Source: Apis mellifera (Eukaryota; Arthropoda; Insecta; Hymenoptera; Apidae). Taken from it: a stretch of 64,000 bases of DNA. Every line of letters begins with the position of its first letter. Position 1 is the first letter of the stretch. Below the pieces are notes generated by a model, which saw only the letters and a program-made list of their open reading frames with translations, was not told the origin of the DNA and did no database searches. The position numbers and the translations under genes are program-made. The stretch covers positions 11,467,050 to 11,531,049 of the forward strand of contig NC_037647.1 in assembly GCF_003254395.2 (NCBI RefSeq), in the 5' to 3' direction. Below, piece by piece: positions 50,071-62,160 of this stretch.

Positions 50071-51800
50071 GCGACGTAAATACAAAGTTTTTACGCAATC
50101 GTCGAAATAAAATTATTCGTGTATAATAATGAACCAGGAGTGAAATGTCGATGTAGATAAGATAATTGCACGTAATGCACATTAACTGGGAATATAATTT
50201 CACGTATTCGTGTACGATTAACTGTTGTGGCTGTTTCTGCGGAGCGAAGTGAATTTAAGCCGGCTCTTATAATACGTTACACGAAAGGAAGTTTGAAAGT
50301 TGAAATTCAACCGAGTCACTCCCGTCGTTATCGATATAGTTACATGATGGAATATAATTCGTGTGAAGAATTGTGGTTAATCCATTATTTAACGATTTCG
50401 ATTAATTGGTTGAAACTGCCACTTTCACCATCAATCCTATGAAATTTTTCCATTACGATTTCGGAAACGCCTTGTTATGTCAAATATCAAAAACACTTCC
50501 GACATCATCTCAAGATATATCGACCGATAAAATAAACGATGATGATACCATAATTAATTATTAAACAATCCTCCCCTCTCTTTAATTCGTTCAGTAATAT
50601 AATGTATATTAACTGGACAAAATTATGCAACGTATAACAACTATATATTATTAAAATTTTAAATCTTTTTTTTTTTTTTTTTTTAATGAAATACGCGTAT
50701 ATAGGAACTAATCAATAATCGATCGATTCACGTTTCGATAAATATTCTGTAAATTTATTAAGAAGGAAAAATTTAAATTTCAAATTTTATTAACAAGTAG
50801 AAATATCAATATTTTAATTTAAGTCGTTATTAAAATTATCGATAAGCTTTTTTTTCTTCTTTTTTTTGTAAATTGAACTTAATTATTTCATACTGGAAAT
50901 TCACGCGACATAACGACTTGTCAATGATTTTTTATATATTCCACATCGTTTCACGCGATCGTTTCTACTTTTTCTTTTAAACTATATTAAATTTAATTCG
51001 CAACGTTCACGGCCATTCGTGATATATATACTTGTCTAAAATATATATTCGTTTAAATATTCTTTTCAATCATTGATTGTGAATAATAAATTCCTAACTT
51101 TAGCCGCCATTTTTTTTATTCTTTTATTTTTTATTTTTTATTATTATAATTTTCAGTTTTTATATCTTGTTAAATTATCACTGTTTAGGCGCCGTATCTA
51201 TCGAAAAAATTTAGTATATACAGTAATTTCTTTTTTTTAAATAAACATTTTTTCTACGATTCTCAAGATCCATCTTTACTTTTTTACCACGTGGATATTT
51301 TTACTTAAAATATTCGTTTTTTTCAACTTATCTATTTTATTTTGTATTTTCATTTCGTTCTTACAATTTTCAATTTTATTAAATTTTTTATCATTTTTGT
51401 TAAATTATCACTGTTCAGAATAATTTTTCTTCATACACCATTCCCAATTCTCAACTTTCGTAAATTTGTCAAATTCGAAGCGCTTTCTAAAAATATTCAA
51501 ATATATTTTTTTATATCGTTATTTTCTTTTTTATCTCAATTGAACCCAAAAAATTATTAATTCTCATTTTTTTATTCGATCATACATTTTCAATAAACCA
51601 CGATAAAACTGGTTTATAAACAATTAACGTGTGTTAATTCTATAAATATTTCGATAAACAACAACTTATTGAAACGAATGAATATTTTGAATATTCATCG
51701 AATATCCATATATTCTAAATTATATTACGATTTGATTTTTATGAAATATTTTTTTTTTACGTTTAGAGCGATCGGCTGTGCCAAAAATAGTCGACAGTTA
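50071..51800. other. AT-rich spacer
   Basis: Nothing recognised apart from homopolymers (T-run at about 50669-50684). Confidence 0.4.
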
Positions 51801-51805
51801 TAAAG

Positions 51806-52183
51806 GGTTAATTTTTATTTTTATTTTAATTTTTATTATTTTAATTTTTATTTTTATTTTAATTTTTATTATTTTAATTTTTATTTTTATTTTAATTTTT
51901 ATTATTTTAATTTTTATTTTTATTTTAATTTTTATTATTTTAATTTTTATTTTTATTTTAATTTTTATTATTTTAATTTTTATTTTTATTTTAATTTTTA
52001 TTATTTTAATTTTTATTATTTTAATTTTTATTTTTATTTTAATTTTTATTATTTTAATTTTTATTTTTATTTTAATTTTTATTATTTTAATTTTTATTTT
52101 TATTTTAATTTTTATTATTTTAATTTTTATTTTTATTTTAATTTTTATTATTTTAATTTTTATTTTTATTTTAATTTTTAAAA
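51806..52183 (+). repeat. 33-bp A/T minisatellite, about 11 copies
   Basis: The unit is built only of A and T: alternating ATTTTT, TATTTTAA and TTATTATTTTAA segments, with a 33-base period visible as an 11-residue period in translation (repeats of I, F and L on plus; K and I on minus). One copy near 52010 is short. Because the unit is a multiple of three and lacks stops, both strands read open for about 130-145 codons; this is a product of the repeat, not a gene. Confidence 0.93.
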
Positions 52184-52657
52184 AAATAAAATGGTACAAA
52201 CCATTTGCGAATTAAATCTCGAAATCTCGAACGCGGAGAGCAAAACGCAATTTTCGATCGTCGCTCGTTAATCTCTGTTCGAGGAGGGGGGAGGGGGGAC
52301 GATAAATCTCGGGGGAGATGGAAATTTTCCCATGGGAGAGGGGGACGAAAATTGCGATCATCAGCCCTCCCCACTTCCCTCCATCGTAATGAAATAATTG
52401 GCGGAGATCGGCACAGCTGCTGCCGATCCCCGAAAAACCGATTCGCAACGACGATGAAAGTGGTCGATCCGCGAATTCGAATTGCGAAAGGGACAGGATT
52501 GGCCCCGTTTCCATATCTCAATTTTTTTCGCCTCCGAAAATAATTTTCGAATCGTCGAATTCGATTGTTAAACTTTTTTCAAAATTTATTAGCGGATTCG
52601 TATTAGTTGGAGACCTTTTCTTTTTTTTTTGAAGCATAAACTTGAATTTTTCAAGTA
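52184..52657. other. Spacer, GC-rich then A/T-rich
   Basis: A GC-rich segment (52210-52520) gives overlapping frames in three readings of 100-116 codons, none recognised. Confidence 0.4.
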
Positions 52658-53441
52658 AACAGTGTCCCAAAATTCAAGCAGGAAGTAATTTTGACAGAAA
52701 ACACAAGTAATTAATTTGTAATTGAAAATTGTAAATTTTTTGCCGATTCGTAAAGTATACGGCACTGGGTTGGGTATGGAATGGGATATCGGGTAAATAG
52801 CGCTCCTCTGTCGAAATTTTCCGTGACCGTGGCTGAATTTCGTCGATACAGCGCTCAGTTTCTCCCTTCGAAGCGTGTGACTTGTCGGTATAAACTTAAA
52901 CTTGAAAAAAAACCGAAAGAAAAGAGTCGAACGTCGGCGTTAAATCGCACGATCTGGCCAATTCCGATCACCAAAAACCACGGGAAATTACACGACCAAG
53001 AAACGACTCGAGCGGTAATTGAATCGTTTCTGTATGGCACGTGGCATCGTCTCGTTGAAAATACGTGTCGTCCGTATCTTGCAATTTAGGCAGAAGAAAC
53101 TGGAATTATCGTGTCGCGATAGCGAGCACCGTAAACCGTTATTGCCTGACCAGCCGCATTTTCGAAGAAGAATGCTGCCTCCAGTCCAAAATCCGCATTT
53201 GTTTCTCAACGATCGCTCGTGGATTTTCTGGAACACTAAATACGACAATTTAATCGATCCATCGAGACACGAAAACGGGCCTCGTCGCTGAACACGATCG
53301 AAAAACCTTCGTTAGTTATTTTTAAAATGTTGCTCGACAACGGAAACGCGTTGCTCTTTCGCCCCATTTTTAACAATCTTCGACACTTTACCGTGCAAAT
53401 AGCGCAAAATTCAAACCTTGCGTGAATTTTGGGACACCGTT
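52658..53441 (-). mobile_element. Decayed Tc1/mariner-superfamily transposon with TIRs
   Basis: The two ends are inverted repeats. The left end begins AACAGTGTCCCAAAATTCA at 52659, and the right end read on the minus strand begins AACGGTGTCCCAAAATTCA at 53440; both continue with GCA. Each end abuts a TA (52656-52657 and 53442-53443), the target duplication expected for IS630/Tc1/mariner elements. The interior (784 bases in all) carries transposase remnants on the minus strand. Full elements of this kind are about 1.3 kb, so this copy is internally deleted as well as mutated. It is non-autonomous and ancient. Confidence 0.88.
52780..53330 (-). pseudogene. Broken DDE transposase of the mariner fossil
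   Basis: Reading the minus strand and allowing frame changes, family blocks appear in the right order. FSDEARF (about 53292-53272) is the block holding the second catalytic Asp region. NCRI follows, then a block of the type FENAAGQAITVYGARYRD (about 53166-53113), then DDATCHT (about 53052-53032), then GRVISR (about 52999-52980) and RSCDLTP (about 52956-52935). Between them are stop codons (after NCRI, after VSSA and in the GRVISR to RSCDLTP interval) and at least one frameshift. The N-terminal DNA-binding part is missing. The exact lineage inside Tc1/mariner cannot be fixed by eye. Confidence 0.85.
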
Positions 53442-53443
53442 TA

Positions 53444-54606
53444 TATATATCGAGGGATACGTAATAATTACGCGCGGAGTGGAAAGTTCGATGTTGTTGT
53501 TGTTCTGTTTTATTTTGAAACAGAAAAAAAAAAAATTCCTTAACGAGTCTCGCTTAGAATCGAAAAGTTACGGAGAATTTTCACGGAGTTGCTCGGGTGC
53601 AAGGAAAGGCGCAACCACGAACGATTACTTTTCGTCACGCCAACACGATACTCGGTTTTGCTTCGTTTACCTCGTGTATATCGATATACATAGAGTTTGG
53701 GAGAGGTGAGGAGGGGGGAGTAACGCCGCCCAGTTACGCGAAATAAACATCTGCGCACGCGTGTCCAAAGACACGGCGATCGAACGAGGATGGTTTGAGA
53801 CCGTTTTTCCTACGCCGGATTCGAGATGGCACGCGAACTCGCGTGCGCGCGCAACATCGCGCATTTCACGCGGAACGAGGAAATGTTCTCGATAAGTTTC
53901 ACGGTTAGAAAGTCAATTCATTACGATACGTCGTGACCATATTTGCACCCGATTTGCATCTGGTTTGAAAATTGTATAGTCGTTTTAGTTTGTACCCATT
54001 ACGGGGAAAGTATATATGATCGTATTTTCGTGAAAATTTTCCGATTTAGATGGAAAAATGGATAAAAAGGAAAAGTTTATCGGTAAACATAAAATTGAAT
54101 TAAAGACATGAAATGAAGAAGAAGAGAGAGAATCTTTTTGTTCCAAAATTTTGAAATCGCATTGGAAAAAAAAGAAGTTATTCTATCGCAAAAGAAGAAA
54201 CTGTAAGAAACTTCAAGATTGAAAAAATAAAACAAAGATCTCTTTTCCGAGAAAAGTGACTCGGCTGCAAGAAAAAAAAAAATCGAATCGAAAAAAAAAT
54301 ACAAAAGTAAAAAAAAAAAAAAAACGGTTGCCCCGTTCCTTTTCTCCAAATCGACGACGACGAGACGAAGAAAAATGGAATGGCACGGTTGTTAAGGGGT
54401 TGTCGGTTGACAAGCGGCGGCAATATTAATCGAGTATCGGGGATGGCACGTGTGTGTACCAGGTTTCTGGCACGCGCATCATTGCCCGCCTGGTGGGGGA
54501 AGACTACACGAAGACGACGAGGAGGCCTCGAAGGGGAGCCGCCGAATAAAAAGGAGGAGGAAAAAAGGAGTCCCGCGGCGAGTTTTCTTCCGTTGAAGCA
54601 GATAGA

Positions 54607-54637
<31 letters not shown>

Positions 54638-56639
54638 GAGTCGGCCGACAACACGGGCAACGCGATTCGGGACCTCCTTCTCTTCCTCTTCTTCCTTCTC
54701 TTCCTCTTCCTCGCCACGAAACGATAGCGCATTGCGCACGCGTAATATACAGTTTCTCGTTCACACATTTACGTTTTAGACTTATTCGGTTTGAATATTA
54801 TACCGCTCACTTTTACGTTGGAACCTTAGCTCGACATTGACCGAACGCTCTCGCTTGTTTACATTTCTGGCTAAAACGTATAAAAACTATCAACAACGTG
54901 TCAGCGTTCGAATACGCTTTCGTAACCTATTACTGTAGTGCGCGTATATAACGTATTATACTACTGGTGAATCGTTTTTAAATTTTGCCGAGCATAATCT
55001 TGATATTTCCTACTGTTCCTTCGACGCGTATATTTCGTTCATCAAAAATCGCAGATATAATAAGCGAATACTTTCGTTGCCCGCTGTACGTATGTGGCAA
55101 TGCGCCGGATTCTTTCGCTTATATTTTATACCCGTCGCCCGGTTAGGAGGGAAAAAGAGCGAGGAGGTCTCGCGTCTGACGAAGGACGAACAATGCAGTG
55201 GCGTAGCCTCGAAACACCGACTCCCATTATTATACGAAGGAACAATGGCCACGATATTGCTCGGATACCGATTACGCTTTTCAACTAACTCGGTTCTCGT
55301 TCCATTCCAGAAAAGAAAGATTAAAATTGTATCGTTGAAAAATTCGTTGCGTCTCGGATTGTCACGTTGTTCGTAATAAATTTTACCTTTTTTTTTCAGG
55401 CGAGGAGAAAAGGAAGGATCCGTCGATTCGATCGAAAAGCACGCGTATCGATTTTAATTGGAGAAAAAATTGGAGAAAAGATTTGTTATTGACTTAGTGC
55501 GTGTGTGTACACGCTCGTCGCGCGTTGATTATCGATTTTCGATAAAAACAACGGACATCTCTCTCTCTGTCGCCTCGCCTCGTCTCGAGATCGAGAAGCT
55601 ATTATCGCTCGTATTTTTAGGGTTACGATACGCGAGTGATACGTTACTGTGGATAGAAGGGAAGAAAAAGAGAGGGGAGCCAAGAGAGCGGGCAGGTGCA
55701 CGCGTTTCATTTCGTGTTCCAGCCTCGGTTTCCGTCCCAAACCCGCGCCGTGATTTCGACCGTTGCCGATTTTATCCCGAACCCAAATCTCTTTTACACC
55801 AAATATCTAATCAGATATGACGACGAAAGCGAAACGGGCACCGAACAAATATCCTTCTCAAACTTTTCATCCAACTTTTCGTGAATATCGATTATTATTA
55901 TTGTTTCATTTTCCCGATTTTAATCCTCTATTCCCAATTGGGAAATTTCACGTGTTCATGGGTGCAAATGTTCGATTTTATGGAAAATATGTATAACATT
56001 CCCAACAATCATAAAATGCAACAGATAACATTTTCTAAAAATTTTATCATTTATTTCGTTTTTAAGACTATCAACCGTATCTATATACACATTTTTCAAC
56101 TCGTCGTAAAAATTCATGCGATGGAGGGTTAATTTTCTTTCAATCCTTTGCGGGCCAACGGATTTCTCCTCCCTCCCCGTGGAGGGATTATTTTTCACCG
56201 CGATCGAGTTTGAAAAGGAGAAAGAAAGGAGGAAGGGGGGGGATCCGTATGAAAAATTCGTACTCGCGTTGCGAACACACAGGTGCGGCGAGCAGCCGAG
56301 TTAACGAGCGCTGGTTTTACTTTCCTTCCCCGAGAAGTGGAATGAAGGGACGAGGGAAAAAAGGGGGAGGGAGAGAAACGAGAGGAGGAGGAGGATGTTG
56401 ATATAAACGAAAATTGAGAGAGGTATAACGATACTGTTACGTGTCCAGATAAGTTTCTTCCTCCCTTTTTTTTCCAAATTTTATCATAAATCGGATACGA
56501 GATTATCCAATCGTCGGATAGATATCGCTTGACAATTCTTCTCGATTCCTCGTCACAACATTTTTAGCTAGCTTCGACACCCGATTTCCCGAGCTGGAGT
56601 GCAAAAAGTAAGCAGCGAACGACACTTGTGATGCTCGAA
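53444..56639. other. Mixed-composition spacer without a recognised gene
   Basis: Contains GC-rich, purine-rich and CpG-rich patches (53740-53880, 54380-54730, 55080-55300, 56160-56400) with many overlapping open frames of 60-196 codons that are low-complexity or mutually exclusive on both strands. A (GA)n-like stretch lies at about 54604-54640 and a CTTCCTCTT run at 54675-54712. No splice-supported exon, tRNA or further mobile element was recognised. Confidence 0.4.
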
Positions 56640-57690
56640 ATCGTCGCAACTCTTGTCGCGAATCTTTTTAAAAACGAAAAAACGCCGTTTTCAGATGGCG
56701 CCACGAGCGGTAAAGTGATTCGAATTCGACCGAAATCGTCCCATGGGACTGGCAACTCTTCTTAAAAATGAAAGAACGCTGTTTTCAGATGGCGCCACGA
56801 GCGGTAAAGTAATTCGTTACAATCAAACATACGACACTTGATGCGCGCCGTCGAATGCCGACTCTTCTTAAGAACGAAAATACGCCTTTTCCAGATGGCG
56901 CCACGAGCGGTAAAGTGATTCGAATTCGACCGAAATCGTCCCATGAGACTGGCAACTCTTGTCGCGAATCTTCTTAAAAACTAAAAAACACCGTTTTCAG
57001 ATGGCGCCACGAGCGGTAAAGTAATTCGTTACAATCAAACAAACGACACTTGATGCGCGTCGTCGAATGCTGACTCTTCTTAAAAACGAAAATACGCCTT
57101 TTCCAGATGGCGCTGCGAACGGTAAAGTGATTCGAATTCGATCGAAATCGTCCCATGGGACTGGCAACTCTTGTCGCGAATCTTCTTAAACATGAAAGAA
57201 CGCCGTTTTCAGATGGCGTTGCGAACGATAAATTTATTCGAATTCGGAAGTTACGATCAAAGGAACGGCGCTTTTGATACGCGCCGCATCGCTTGAAATC
57301 GTCGAATGGGATTGATAACTCTTGTCACGACTCTTTTTAAAAATAAACGAAAATACGCCGTTTCCAGATGGCGCCACGAACGGTAAAGTGATTCGAATTC
57401 GATCGAAATCGTCCCATGGGACTGGCAACTCTTGTCGCGTATCTTCTTAAAAACTAAAAAATGCTGTTTTCAGATGGCGCCACGAGCGGTAAAGTAATTC
57501 GTTACGATCAAACAAATGACACTTCTGATGCGCGCCGTCGAATACCGACTCTTCTTAAAAACGAAAATACATTCTTTCTAGGTGGCGCTGCGAACGGTAA
57601 AATAATTCGAAATCTGGCAATTCTTAAAAGCGAAAAAACGTCGTTTTCAGATGGCGCCATGAACGATAAAGTGATTCGAATTCGGTCAGA
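56640..57690 (+). repeat. 106-bp tandem array, ten copies with CTCF-like core
   Basis: Ten copies each contain TTTTCAGATGGCGCCACGAG or a close variant, followed by CGGTAAAGTGATTCGAATTC. Core starts: 56692, 56786, 56892, 56998, 57104, 57210, 57365, 57471, about 57579 and 57648, so the usual step is 106 bases, with one of 155 and a final one of 69. Between cores, two spacer types alternate: one with GTCCCATGGGACTGGCAACT and TTGTCGCGAATC, the other with GTTACAATCAAACAAACGAC and GCGCCGTCGAAT. A 212-base higher-order unit results. Variants AGATGGCGTT (57210) and AGGTGGCGCT (57579) also fit the insect CTCF consensus. The 60-94-codon frames here come from the repeat. Confidence 0.93.
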
Positions 57691-58064
57691 AATTATCGTA
57701 GAAAATAAAGAGGAAGGAACTTGTTCGCACAATATTAATATTTGATTCGCGTTAATTGAGAGAAGTAAATGTTCTCGCGAAGGAAAGAAAAGGAGAGAGA
57801 GAGATTTTTGTGAAAAGAGAGGGAAGGAAGGGAAAAAGAGATTATCATCGAAGATGGAACATTAATAAATAATATATAAATATATAAATAAACATATAGT
57901 AAATTATATATACGATAATAAATAATATTAATAAACAAGAGGGGAAAGAAAGTTGGACGAATGACGCGAGAATGAGGGGAGGAGCTGCGTGCGTGCCAAA
58001 AACTGCCAAGGTATTTATCCGGAGGCTCGGATTAAACGAGAAGAGGCGAGGAGAAATCGAGAGG

Positions 58065-58111
<47 letters not shown>

Positions 58112-58163
58112 CTCTGCGTTTAATCCGAATTCGCGTGTTGCACCTCGATCTCGGTTAATAACT
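57691..58163. other. Spacer with (TC)n microsatellite
   Basis: A/T-rich TATATAAATA-type sequence at 57865-57930 and a (TC)n run at 58067-58105. No gene recognised. Confidence 0.6.
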
Positions 58164-59990
58164 TTTCCAATTAGAGAATTATTTTTATTTATATTTGTGT
58201 AAATCTTCGTACATCTTTCTATTGAAATTTTTCCAAAAAGTTAGTGTTTCAATTTTTCAGTTAGTGTTTATTTAATTTTCCCAATTTAGAGGATTATTTT
58301 TATGCATATTTAATATAAACTTTCTCGAAATTGACAAGTTTCCAAAAAAAACTCGCGTTCGAAATACTTCACTTTCGATGCTTCAACTTTCCCAATTAAA
58401 GAATTATTTTTATCCATATTTACATAAACGTTCGTACATCTCGAAATTCACGAGTCTTCAAATAACTCGCGTTCGAATACTTCACTTTCGATGCTTCAAC
58501 TTTCCCAATTAAACGATCATTGTTTTCATCCATATTCATATTTAATATGATTCTTCGTACATCTAGAAATTTTTATTGAAATTTCCGAAAAATTCGTGTT
58601 TCAATACTTCAATTTTCCCAATTGAAGAATTATTTTTATCTATATTTAATATAAATCTTCGTACATTTAGAAATTTATAAATCTCCAAAAATAATATTCA
58701 CATTCGAATGCTTCGATTTTCTCAATTAAATAATCATTTTTATCATATTCATATTTAATATGATTCTTCATACATCTAGAAATTTTTATTGAAATTTCCA
58801 AAAAATTCGTGTTTCAATTTTCTCAGCTAGAGAATTATTTTTATCCATATTTGTGAAAAGTTTCGAAATTTCCAAAAATATTTTTATCCATATTTGTGTA
58901 AAGTTTCGTGTATCTCGAAATTTTCAAAAAATTCGTTTTTGAATATTTTAACTTTTCCATTTAAACAATCATTTTTATCCATTTATTTATCTTAAATCTT
59001 CGTACATCTAAAAATTTCTATTGAAATTTCCAAAAAAATTCGTGTTTCAATATTTCAACTTTCGCAATTGAACAATTATTTTCATCTATTTATTTACCTT
59101 AAATTTTCGTACATCTCGAAATTTTTATTGAAATTTCCAAAAAATTCAATACTTCAACTTTTCCAATTAAACATTCATTTTATCCATTATTCATTCACTT
59201 TGAACCTTCCTCACTCATCTCGAAATTCCTAAATTTTCCAAAAATAATATTTATATTCGAATCCTTCAATTTTCCCAATTAAACAATCATTTTCTTCCAT
59301 ATTTAATATAAACCTTCGTCCATCTTGAAATTTCTATTGAAATTTCCAAAAAAATCAATGTGTTTCAACTTCTCCAATTAAATAATCATTTTTATTCATT
59401 TATTTACCTTAAACCTTCGTCCATCTCGAAATTTCTATTGAAATTTCCAAAAATCTCGCTTTCAAATGCTTCAACTTTCCCAATTAAACAATCATTTTCA
59501 TCCATATTTAATATAAACTTTCGACCTTCTAAAAATTTCTATTGAAAAACTTCGTGTTTCAATTCACTTCAACTTTCCCAATTAAACAATCATTTTCATT
59601 CATTTATTTACCTTAAACCTTCGTCCATCTCGAAATTTCTATTGAAATTTCCAAAAAAATCGTGTTTTAACTTTCCCAATTAAACAATCATTTTTATCTT
59701 AAATCTTCATCATTTACCTTAAATCTTCGTCCATCTCGAAATTTCTATTAAAATCTCCAAAAACTTTATGTTCCAATACTTCAACTTTCCAATTAAACAA
59801 TCATTTTCATCCTTATTTAATATAAACCTTCGTCCATCTAGAAATTTCCAAAAATATTTTTATCCATCCATATTTGTATAAAGTTTCGTATATCTCGAAA
59901 TTTCCAAAAACTTCAATGTTTCAATACTTCAACTTCCCCAATTAAACAATCCATTATTATTCACCTTGAATCTCGCTCACACATCTCGAA
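58164..59990 (+). repeat. Minisatellite, about 105-bp unit, about 17 copies
   Basis: Unit landmarks: CAACTTTCCCAATTAAACAA, TCATTTTTATCCATATTTA, ATATAAACCTTCGTCCATCT, CGAAATTTCTATTGAAATTT, CCAAAAAATTCGTGTTTCAA and TACTT. Copies vary in length because some swap TATTTAATATAAA for TTATTTACCTTAAA or lack a section. Spacing is about 95-120 bases over 1.8 kb. No coding frame. Confidence 0.92.
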
Positions 59991-60514
59991 ATTCCAAAAT
60001 CTTCCAAAATCTTTCAAAAACCTTTCGAATATTTCGATATCTTTCAATTCTCTTATTCGATCGCTCATCGATCGATCGATCGACCGATTCGAGTCGCGAG
60101 TTTCAATCGTGCTCGCCACGTGCTCTCTGCATTCGAGGAGGAGGAGGAGGAGGAGGAGGAAGAGGAAAAAGGATTTAGCCGGATGAAATACGGTTTGTCC
60201 AATTAACTCGCGATAAGATCGTCGGGTGGCGCTGGGTGGCGAGTCTTAAAACGACTTCATTAGACTACCCATAAAATTCATTGGCCCCGTTGTGAAACGG
60301 GGGAGAGGAAGAAGGGAGGAAGGAAAGGGAGAGAGAGAGAGAGACAGGTTAAGGGGACAGGTGGCGGGTTGCGTCGTACATCAAACTTTTAAGGCAGCCG
60401 GAATTCTCGAATCTCGGGACGATTTGGGGAAACGTCGTCTCGATTTCCACACGAGAAAGGAACGATTAGGGTTTATTAGAGGCGACATACCGTTCCCCCA
60501 AATTCCTGAAAAAA

Positions 60515-61101
60515 CACGAGATGAGAGGGAGGAGAGGAGAGAAAAGGAAAGAAAAGAAAAGGAGAGGATAAGAGAGAAAAGGAAAGGAGAAGAGAGAAAA
60601 GGAAAGAGAGGAGAGGAGAGGAGAGGAGAGAAAAGGAAAGGAGAGGAGAGAAAAGGAAAGGAGAGGAGAGAAAAGGAAAGAGAGGAGAGAGAAAAAGAAA
60701 AAGAGGAGAGGAGAGGAGAGGAGAGGAGAAGAGAAGAGAGAAAGGAAAGAAAAGAGAGGAGAGAAGAGAAAAGGAAAGAAAAGGAAAAGAGAAGAGAGGA
60801 GAGGAGAGGAAAGAAGAGGAAAGGAAAGAAAAGGAAAGAAAAGGATAAGAGAAGAGAGGAGAGAAAAGAGAAGAGGAGAGGAGAGGAGAGGAGAGAAAAA
60901 GAAAGAGAGAAAAGAAAAGGAAAGGAGAGGAGAGAAAAAGAAAGAGAGAGAAGAAGAGAGGAGAGAAAAGGATAGGTGAGGAGAGAAAAGGAAAGGAGAG
61001 GAGAAGAAAGGAGAGGAGAAAAGAAGAAAGGACAAGAAAAAAGAAGAAAGGAGAGGATAAGAAAGGAGAGGAAAAAAGAAGAAAGAAGAGAAGAAAAGAA
61101 G
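60515..61101 (+). repeat. Polypurine tract of about 590 bases
   Basis: Plus-strand sequence is almost only A and G (GAGAGGAGAGG and AAAAGGAAAGG motifs), with a handful of T interruptions. It gives long open frames on both strands: a Lys/Glu/Arg-rich one on plus (60292-60975) and Ser/Phe/Leu-rich ones on minus. These are products of composition. Mirror-symmetric purine tracts of this kind can form intramolecular triplex DNA. Confidence 0.93.
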
Positions 61102-62160
61102 AGGTAATCCTGATTTTTATATTTTTAACCAAATCTTCTCGAGATTGTTAATCCATTTTTTTCTATTAAATTTTCTATTCTCTTCTTCAATTGGTCATCA
61201 ATATGACATTGATCCAACGAGTATCCAGAATTTTTAATAATATTAAATTTGATTCTTGTATATTAAATTGCAGGAATTTAAATGTTAATTTCGATTATTA
61301 GAAAACAGATAACCGGATGGTTATTCCAATAAAAATTCCAATAAAATTAATTACAACTTGGATAGACGTTCATTGTTATTGAATACGTTGTCATTGAACC
61401 ATCATTAGGAATTAAAATTGATCCAGTCCCAGGTCGAATTAAATATTTAATTAAATTATTTATTTATTATAATATATAATTATTAATTATTTATTTAATT
61501 AAATATTTAAGAAAACGACTTGGAATTTTTTTTTTTCAATGTTGTAAAATTTGTGGAATAAATAAATCCATAGATTTGTACCAATTATAAAATTGAATCA
61601 ACTTAATTTATTAAATATTTCTTAAATTTAATATGAATCAATAAACAAAATTAAACACAATAAACAATTTAAATAATTATTAAAATTAGTTTAATTAAAT
61701 TGTAACATTGGTTCGTCAAACTAAAATAAATTTCGAATAAATTATTTGTTAAAACTTCGAAATTTCAGGAAAGGAGAGGAAAGGATTTCGTTATATTATT
61801 GTTCCAAAGAATATTTCTTAACGATGGAGTAATATTGGAAGAATTCGATGTCTCACGATTTGAATATCGATAAGATTCTAAGATTTCTCCCCCCTCCCCG
61901 ATGCTGGGAGCATCCTTTCCACGGAATCTGTTATTATTTCCGTTAATTATTTTTATTAATACGCGACGCGAGCTCTTTCCAATCTAGAAGTTTCTACAAG
62001 TTTCTAGAATTCGAAAGGGATAGAAAGAGTTGCAGGGGAAAAAAATAAAATATGACGGGAAAAATGGGCGAACAGGTTTTCCGACTGAACTTGTCGCTCG
62101 TGCGGTTTGATGAATTTCGAACGACCATGCATAATTTCCATAATTTCTCGCGTGGAAGAA
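61102..62160. other. AT-rich spacer
   Basis: No gene recognised. Contains TTAATTAAATATTTAAT-type sequence at 61440-61510 and a short C-rich run near 61890. Confidence 0.4.

Noticed and set aside
51778..52215. 145-codon hydrophobic frame resembling a membrane protein
   Set aside because: It is an exact 33-bp A/T repeat; the 11-residue periodicity follows from the DNA repeat.
52171..52543. Overlapping frames of 100-116 codons in three readings
   Set aside because: GC-rich composition leaves several frames open at once; none has a motif.
54178..54768. 196-codon minus-strand frame
   Set aside because: Low-complexity Ser/Phe/Arg sequence overlapping frames on both strands; no family motif.
60292..60975. 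227-codon plus-strand frame, Lys/Glu/Arg-rich
   Set aside because: It is produced by the polypurine tract; the complementary strand is open as well, and there is no domain or splice support.
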